Source: Glossina fuscipes
Lineage: Eukaryota > Arthropoda > Insecta > Diptera > Glossinidae
Length of the DNA stretch: 64,000 nucleotides
Assembly: GCF_014805625.2 (NCBI RefSeq)
Contig: NW_023998417.1
Location: 4,099,618 to 4,163,617 of the forward strand
Direction: 5' to 3'
The translations under genes and the position numbers were made by a program. Of this stretch, positions 60,101 to 64,000 are shown piece by piece (within the stretch, counting starts at the first letter, position 1; every line of letters begins with the position of its first letter). The notes below the pieces were generated by a model. That model did no database searches. It worked only from the letters and a program-made list of their open reading frames with translations, and was not told the origin of the DNA.

Positions 60101-61514
60101 TACAACAGTAATCTAAAGTGCAGTAATTTTGATGGACTGTAAGCTAAGGATACCACTTGCAAGGATAATAATTATTATATAGTTAAGAAATACTTTTTTT
60201 TAATTTTTCATAACGAACCAGACATCTTCAAAACATAGCCATCTTGACTGCATCAATTGTATTCTTCGATATCAAAAGGTTTGATCATACAATTTGGGTT
60301 TATATTGCATTAATGCTGGCTCAAGAATTCGATGCCTTACATACTTTAAAAATCAGTTAGCCTAGGCCGATTTTTAAGATTTGGCATTGTTATCGTGGGA
60401 AATATTTCGGATATATCTGATATTGTTATACTCTACAGCACCTATCGTACGAGGGTATAGAAGATATGTGCGGATGTACGCAACATCCAGAAGGACTTCA
60501 GATAGACCGAATTTTTCAGAATTACTTTCTGATTTCATTTAAGCATACTTGTCCGTCCGACAGTCTTATTTTCTTCAATGTGTTCAATGTAGACGCCGCA
60601 AATTTGTGATATATATTTTGAGCAAACTTAGTGACTAACGTGCGCTTTAGGATCATCACTGTTGAAAATCGTTGGGATTGGACAACTTTTTCAACCACTT
60701 CCCACATATCGACGTATTTTGAAAACTTGTCGTATGAATAACTGCAGGATGGGCCGTAGTCCTCTATCGTGTTCCTAACTGTTTTCTATTATTTCTGTTT
60801 TAGCATTACTTGAGCTGCCCTATCTATTTTGTGCAATTCACTAATCCGTTCCGTCCTTTTCCGTCCGATACTAATTCTGCATTATACTTTGATACGTAGA
60901 TAATTTGAAGACTTTTTGCCAAGAAAACAGAGAGGGAAGACTAGATGACGCAAATTCACAAGACATTTAACAAGTTTGGCGAGTATCTAACTAAATATGC
61001 TAAGGAATACTTAAATGTAGTGGGGAAGGAAAAGATAAAATTTTCCTTTTCTATCTTTCTATGGTCAACTGAACTGTTTTTTTTTTTTTCCTGTATACAA
61101 GCATATCGATCTTGAATTTACATTATATACCGTAATAACACTAGATCCCTTTATAAATAAAGTGAGTGAGTTATTCGGTTCCTGGTCAACTGCATCACTT
61201 TTTAGGAACAGAGTCAAAACAACTCGCTGGCTTTATTATCGAAACGAATAGCACGCTGGAGTTAGTAATAAATTCAAATAGAAATGTTTTTGAAAATTTC
61301 TCTACATTTTATGCCTATGTATAGGGGTGCAGCCTAAAAGAATGCATTATAACTTTTTCGTACATTATAACAAATTGCCTTTCATACTTACTTGCAGTAA
61401 ATCCTCTAAACTTTCTATATATTCGATAGCATTGCGCAATATCTCTACTTTTGGGAGACGTTGATTAGGATTCGACGATGTGCGACGTTTTAGTAGTTCA
61501 AACGCCTCGTTAAC
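45650..61514 (-). CDS. nau: Nautilus, MyoD-family bHLH myogenic factor (3' part; first exon outside window)
   Basis: Four minus-strand exons are visible: 61392-61514, 59967-60041, 47355-47367 and 45650-45957. All splice sites are GT/AG and phases match (0, 0, 1), giving 173 codons and a TGA at 45650-45652. The first exon encodes the junction of the basic region and the whole [23 protein letters not shown] then [21 protein letters not shown], nearly identical to MyoD proteins and Drosophila nautilus. The DNA-binding basic region precedes VNEAF and must be in the exon beyond the right edge. The following exon gives [10 protein letters not shown], and the last gives [16 protein letters not shown] (the conserved helix III region of MyoD factors), an S/N-rich stretch and NATFKQKC. 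Nautilus is a nuclear activator needed in specific muscle founder cells. The stretch between DYL and SSLHC is shorter than I recall for D. melanogaster. Confidence 0.92.
45958..47354 (-). other. nau intron 4
   Basis: 1.4 kb with SINE copy 2. I looked here for an exon encoding the extra residues remembered from the Drosophila protein between DYL and SSL and did not find one. Confidence 0.65.
46329..46499 (-). mobile_element. tRNA-derived SINE, copy 2
   Basis: About 85% similar by eye to copy 1 along its full length, including (ATT)n, CGCCAGAGAAATAAATTC, the box B remnant GAGATTCGAAACCA and the box A region CGCCTGCGGCCACTC. Flanks TGTCATGCGTTAT (46316-46328) and TGTCATCGGTTAT (46500-46512) agree at 11 of 13 positions and look like an aged target-site duplication. 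Same orientation as nau transcription. Confidence 0.82.
47355..47367 (-). CDS. nau: nau 13-nt microexon
   Basis: On the minus strand CTTTACAG is followed by AATTCATATGCAG and then GTACGT. The thirteen bases code N-S-Y-A plus one base. The phase in (0) and out (1) exactly fit the preceding exon (ends after DYL) and the terminal exon (starts with AT completing GAT), and SYA is what follows DYL in nautilus. Without it the two large exons cannot join in frame. Confidence 0.8.
50064..50135 (+). tRNA. tRNA-Asp (anticodon GTC)
   Basis: A 72-base intact cloverleaf. The acceptor stem TCCTCGA pairs with TCGGGGA (one T-G pair) and the discriminator is G. The anticodon arm is CCCGC-CTGTCAC-GCGGG with GTC at 50097-50099. 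The T arm holds the box B sequence GGTTCAATTCC and the D arm a good box A (TAGTATAGTGG). No intron. A run of 11 T (50158-50168) follows as the Pol III stop. It lies antisense within the large nau intron. Confidence 0.97.
50158..50168 (+). terminator. Pol III T-run terminator of tRNA-Asp
   Basis: Eleven consecutive T beginning 22 bases after the mature tRNA 3' end. Confidence 0.85.
52131..52290 (+). mobile_element. tRNA-derived SINE, copy 3 (internally deleted)
   Basis: Starts CCGCCAGAATGGCCAAAGGC (tRNA-Leu/Ser-like box A), jumps to box B TGATTTCGAATCTC after losing about 40 bases found in copies 1 and 2, then the shared body (AAGTGCGGTAGAGTTTTTAA) and an (AATAAT)n tail. Flanks TAGTAAATAA (52121-52130) and TAGTAAGTAA (52291-52300) match at 9 of 10 positions. 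It lies opposite to nau. Confidence 0.83.
54109..54144. repeat. Long T homopolymer
   Basis: About 36 T in a row; likely length-unstable in the assembly. Confidence 0.9.
55680..55960 (+). pseudogene. Degenerate hAT-like transposase C-terminal fragment
   Basis: The frame reads [17 protein letters not shown] and, farther on, KVLSAHFF, then [20 protein letters not shown], then LECFLSYMQ. The order and spacing resemble the hAT dimerisation domain ('PLLxxIAxxxLSxPxTSxxSERxFSxAGxILSxxRTxLxxxxVExLxFLxxN'). The diagnostic SERxFS is broken and no catalytic D/E region or terminal repeats are visible, so it is a relic at best. Identification is by pattern memory. Confidence 0.35.
56640..56930. repeat. 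GC-rich structured island of unknown origin
   Basis: About 290 bp clearly richer in G and C than the surrounding DNA. It holds a perfect 9-bp hairpin with a 9-nt loop (56756-56782, GGTTTATTG/CAATAAACC) and a 7-bp GGCCCCT/AGGGGCC pair (56806-56845). No coding frame, tRNA fold or known repeat was recognised. It directly precedes a dispersed-repeat fragment. It may be part of a mobile element or a transferred segment. Confidence 0.5.
56945..57090 (+). repeat. Dispersed 'CCAGAAG / TGTCTGTC' repeat family copy
   Basis: GGATGTATGCAACACCCAG then AAGATCTTGAGATAGGCCCA, an ACCGATTGTTTCACAAAATT block and (TGTC)n ending TGTCCATCTG. Aligns block by block with 60.47-60.57 kb. Confidence 0.7.
57895..58010 (+). 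repeat. Dispersed repeat family copy
   Basis: GTGCCCAGAAGGTAGC, CATAAAGTATATCCGATTTG, AAGCATCAAATTCTG and ATGTCCGTCTGTCC. This resembles a very common intronic repeat of Drosophila (…CCCAGAAGGAAGC…CATAAAGTATAT…TGTCCGTCTGTC…), as I remember it. Confidence 0.65.
58580..59284 (-). other. Two unidentified minus-strand open frames
   Basis: Frames of 107 codons (58961-59284) and 67 codons (58580-58783) follow one another on the minus strand in sequence that is less AT-rich than its surroundings. The second contains [20 protein letters not shown] and [15 protein letters not shown] recognise neither and see no splice signals linking them. Decayed transposon coding sequence is possible. Confidence 0.25.
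59591..59713. repeat. (TTG)n and (TG)n microsatellites
   Basis: TTG trinucleotides at 59591-59626 (one CTG interruption) and TG dinucleotides at 59689-59713, both about 300-400 bp from the second visible nau exon. Confidence 0.95.
59967..60041 (-). CDS. nau: nau exon following the HLH exon
   Basis: 75 bases between TCATCAG and GTAAGT, in phase 0 at both ends, coding [20 protein letters not shown] and QQDYL. SGKSCQxDYL is shared with Drosophila nautilus. Confidence 0.9.
60042..61391 (-). other. nau intron 2
   Basis: 1.35 kb containing a dispersed-repeat copy (60450-60730) and a T run near 61079. No exon seen. Confidence 0.75.
60450..60730 (+). repeat. Dispersed repeat family copy (longest)
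   Basis: GAGGGTATAGAAGATATGTG, CGGATGTACGCAACATCCAG, AAGGACTTCAGATAG, TTCAGAATTACTTTCTG, CTTGTCCGTCCGACAG, then GATTGGACAACTTTTTCAAC and TCGACGTATTTTGAAAA. Its last blocks parallel 57120-57175. Confidence 0.65.
61392..61514 (-). CDS. nau: nau HLH exon
   Basis: 123 bases, 41 codons, phase 0 at both ends (acceptor TTTGCAG, donor GTAAGT). It encodes both helices and the loop of the MyoD HLH, from [11 protein letters not shown] to [11 protein letters not shown]. The exon starts exactly at the basic-region/helix 1 border, a known intron position in this family. Confidence 0.95.
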
Positions 61515-61846
61515 CTGCAAATATTTTCATTTTAAATTTAATTTTTTTTTTTTTTTTATATTAAAATTTTTAAAAACAATATAAATTATTTTTAGCTTTC
61601 TTATGGCAATAGAAACTAAATAAAATTAATTGAATTTTAAATAAATTTTAACGTTTTATGCATATAAGCCATAAATCTTTGATGCCACCGGGAAATATAT
61701 ATATATTTTTTCCTTCTATCTGACGTTCATTTTTGTGGCTCATAATTTAAATTAAAACATGCGTTAAATTAAAAACAATAAAACTTAATATCATTATAAA
61801 AGAATATTTGTCTACATACATATATGTACAATATATAATTTCTCCC

Positions 61847-61884
<38 letters not shown>

Positions 61885-64000
61885 GTCTATGTTCGTTTGA
61901 AAGTTTTTCTTTTCTTTCTCAATATGTATTGAGCAGACAGACGTCTTTACCTTGGTTTAAAAACAAAAAGTATCTTCTATGTAGCACATCTTAAACTTTT
62001 AGTTATATTTTATTTATTATTTCCCACAATGAGAACATGTTCGTTCGCCTTTATTATATTACATGATTGTTTATTTATATGCCATCGCGTTTACAGGATT
62101 GCCTTTCGTTACATATTAGTTGTTCTCTCCCCTTTCATCAGCTTAAAATATATTAGTGGTATTTAGCGGTGGTACGTGTACACATATCGATGTAAACTTG
62201 AATGATCAAATGTCTCTATTTTCAACTTACATTTAATGCAATGTACGATGTGTGCTCCATTAAGACATTAAAAATTTGAATAATGGCTTAGCAAGTTGTC
62301 TTGCTACTTACTCTCAACCGCAGCACACATACATATAACATTATATTATGATAAGATTATATTACTCTCTAGTATTACTCTGGCATCTTCATTATTACAT
62401 TTTAAAGCATATCTACCGTCGGAATCTTAAACTTGGAACTGCTTATGGAACTGCTCTATGTTACATGATTTTACTTTTCCCTCCCATTTTAGTTCTGCTA
62501 TGAAAATTGTTCAAAAATTTTGAGTTTTCTTTAAGATGGTTACCTATTATACAAGGGTGGAAAGGGTCACGTTATCATTTTCATGTATGATCAGAAGAGT
62601 TTGCAATAAACTTTAATATTTTACACGGTATACATACCCGAAATGTTTTCTGAACTTTACCGTTTGATTTCACAAAAAAAAAAAAAAAAAAAATTTAACT
62701 TCAACTCTTGGACAATATCGGTAACAAATAATTTTCAGAGCCGTGGGGAGAAAAATGTTAATTGTAAAAATAAATTCTCTATCCTAAACCGGGTTACTTT
62801 GTAAAGCCTAATTGATGCATTCATATTTTTTTACGAAAACTCGAGTATAGACAACTGCTTCTTGCCTCTTCTAGGATATAGGTTTCAGTTATATACAATT
62901 TCCTTTCAGTGTACATTAATGTATCAAGAGATGAATGTCAATTATGGCACTATTTCGAATAGGATTAAACTGGAAAGAAATGCAACTGATGTTGTACTAC
63001 GGAAATTATTAGGTTGCTATGAAACAGTTAAAAAGTGATTTGCGGATCTCGTGCAAAAAACGATCACAATTCGCTTAGGTTAGCAAAATTAACTGTTCTG
63101 TTAACTGTAAGTGATCATCATCTTGCCATGGGAATCTTTCTCGATTACGCATTACTACTCAGATCACTTTCTCCTCCTAATTATAATTTGGCCAGATCGT
63201 TACTATCGATCGGCAGGAAGATGTGTCAAAAAAGGGGTCAATGACTATTTCGCTTTGAAACAAAGATGTTTCTACCGCGACGATAACGATGATGATGATG
63301 GTTATTAATTTCTGTGATAAGTGTATTTTAAACGAATTCGAACTTTATAGAAAAAAATGTTTTTGCCTTATGATAAAAAGAAATCCTGCGATAGTAAAAA
63401 CACTAAAGTGCGACACAGTCAGTCAACAAATAAATATCGCTTAATATAATTATTCTAGTACCAACTTTTCAAAACACAGTGTTGTCTGAGAAGTGGTCGA
63501 AGGTCTGTTACGAACTATAATCGAAAACGTTTCTCCTTTGGCTGAAACATGTTAGGTTCACCAAATTTTATCAATTGTCTAAAAAAAATTGTAATGTGTT
63601 GTTTGAACAAAAGAAAACAAGAAGGACAGACGGACAGACAAATAGCCAAGCTAAAGGTTGGTTCTAATTCGAATCCTCTACCACAAGTCGTGTAGTGTAA
63701 ACAAAGATAAAAAAAAAAAAGCGCGACTATCAACTCGACCTACTCAGGTTCAATTCTCGATCCGATAGGCCCTACTTTAATTATGGTTGATATGACCCAG
63801 ATGTAGAGTTATAGTGAATGCTCGATCGGTGAAGGCATGACACTTACCGATCACATCCCAAATTGCGATCACATTCTATTCCTCTTCCTGCTCTTCTTCC
63901 ACCCTCACCTTTGCCATCACTACGTTTATATACCTTTATGGGACATTTCTTACGGTTTTTTTGTTTTTGTTTTTTGCACTTTGGTAGCACTTTAAAGGTA
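61515..64000 (-). other. nau intron 1 (continues beyond window)
   Basis: No upstream nau exon with the basic region was found, so the intron runs past the right edge. It holds an (AT)n tract at 61849-61880, an A run at 62674-62693 and a possible dispersed-repeat fragment with GGACAGACGGACAGAC (63600-63690). Confidence 0.65.

Noticed and set aside
63749..63800. Box B-like GGTTCAATTCTCG near the right edge
   Set aside because: No box A at proper spacing and no cloverleaf; not similar to the SINE body.

Overview
The window looks like nuclear DNA of a higher (cyclorrhaphan) fly. It is strongly AT-rich, full of A/T homopolymers and short microsatellites, and has short introns with canonical GT/AG ends. 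Eight protein-coding loci can be read exon by exon, and every one is a recognisable insect gene. The species cannot be fixed from sequence alone. No viral, bacterial, CRISPR or plasmid feature was seen.

Layout, left to right: a (CA)n microsatellite at the edge; the 3' terminal exon of a nucleoplasmin-like histone chaperone (Nlp, +, 2653-2970); a two-exon lysophospholipase-like hydrolase (LYPLAL1/APT family, -, 5708-6486); about 6 kb without a gene but with a mariner-like relic; Keap1 (+, 12815-15343, four coding exons); RNA polymerase III second-largest subunit (+, 17502-20979, two exons); a 4.9-kb interval dominated by an inverted duplication centred on a 10-N assembly gap; mRpS11 (-, 25993-26950, five exons); a calcineurin-B-homologous protein (CHP1/elm, +, 27541-31084, three exons); lysosomal glucocerebrosidase (Gba1-like, +, 33450-39327, ten exons); and the 3' part of the MyoD-family gene nautilus (-, 45650-61514, first exon beyond the right edge), which includes a 13-nt microexon. 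An intact tRNA-Asp(GTC) gene lies antisense inside the large nau intron.

Gene arrangement: Nlp/LYPLAL1, RpIII128/mRpS11 and Gba/nau are convergent pairs. mRpS11 and CHP1 are divergent, sharing a 590-bp promoter interval that carries three tandem ~43-bp units, each with an Ohler-motif-5 (AWCAGCTGWT) site or a one-base variant. The genes are not a pathway; they are mostly housekeeping loci (transcription, mitochondrial translation, lysosomal lipid turnover, redox sensing) next to one muscle regulator.

Repeats explain much of the rest. Three copies of a class-II-tRNA-derived SINE with an (AAT)n tail sit at 39.7, 46.3 and 52.1 kb, each with a recognisable target-site duplication. At least eight fragments of another dispersed family share a 'GCAACAYCCAGAAG...TGTCCGTCTGTC' core. 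A GC-rich hairpin-bearing island (56.64-56.93 kb) and a hAT-like relic (55.7-55.96 kb) lie in the nau intron. The most interesting items are the SINE family, the inverted duplication whose arms diverge outward from its axis, the nau microexon, and the repeated motif-5 divergent promoter.
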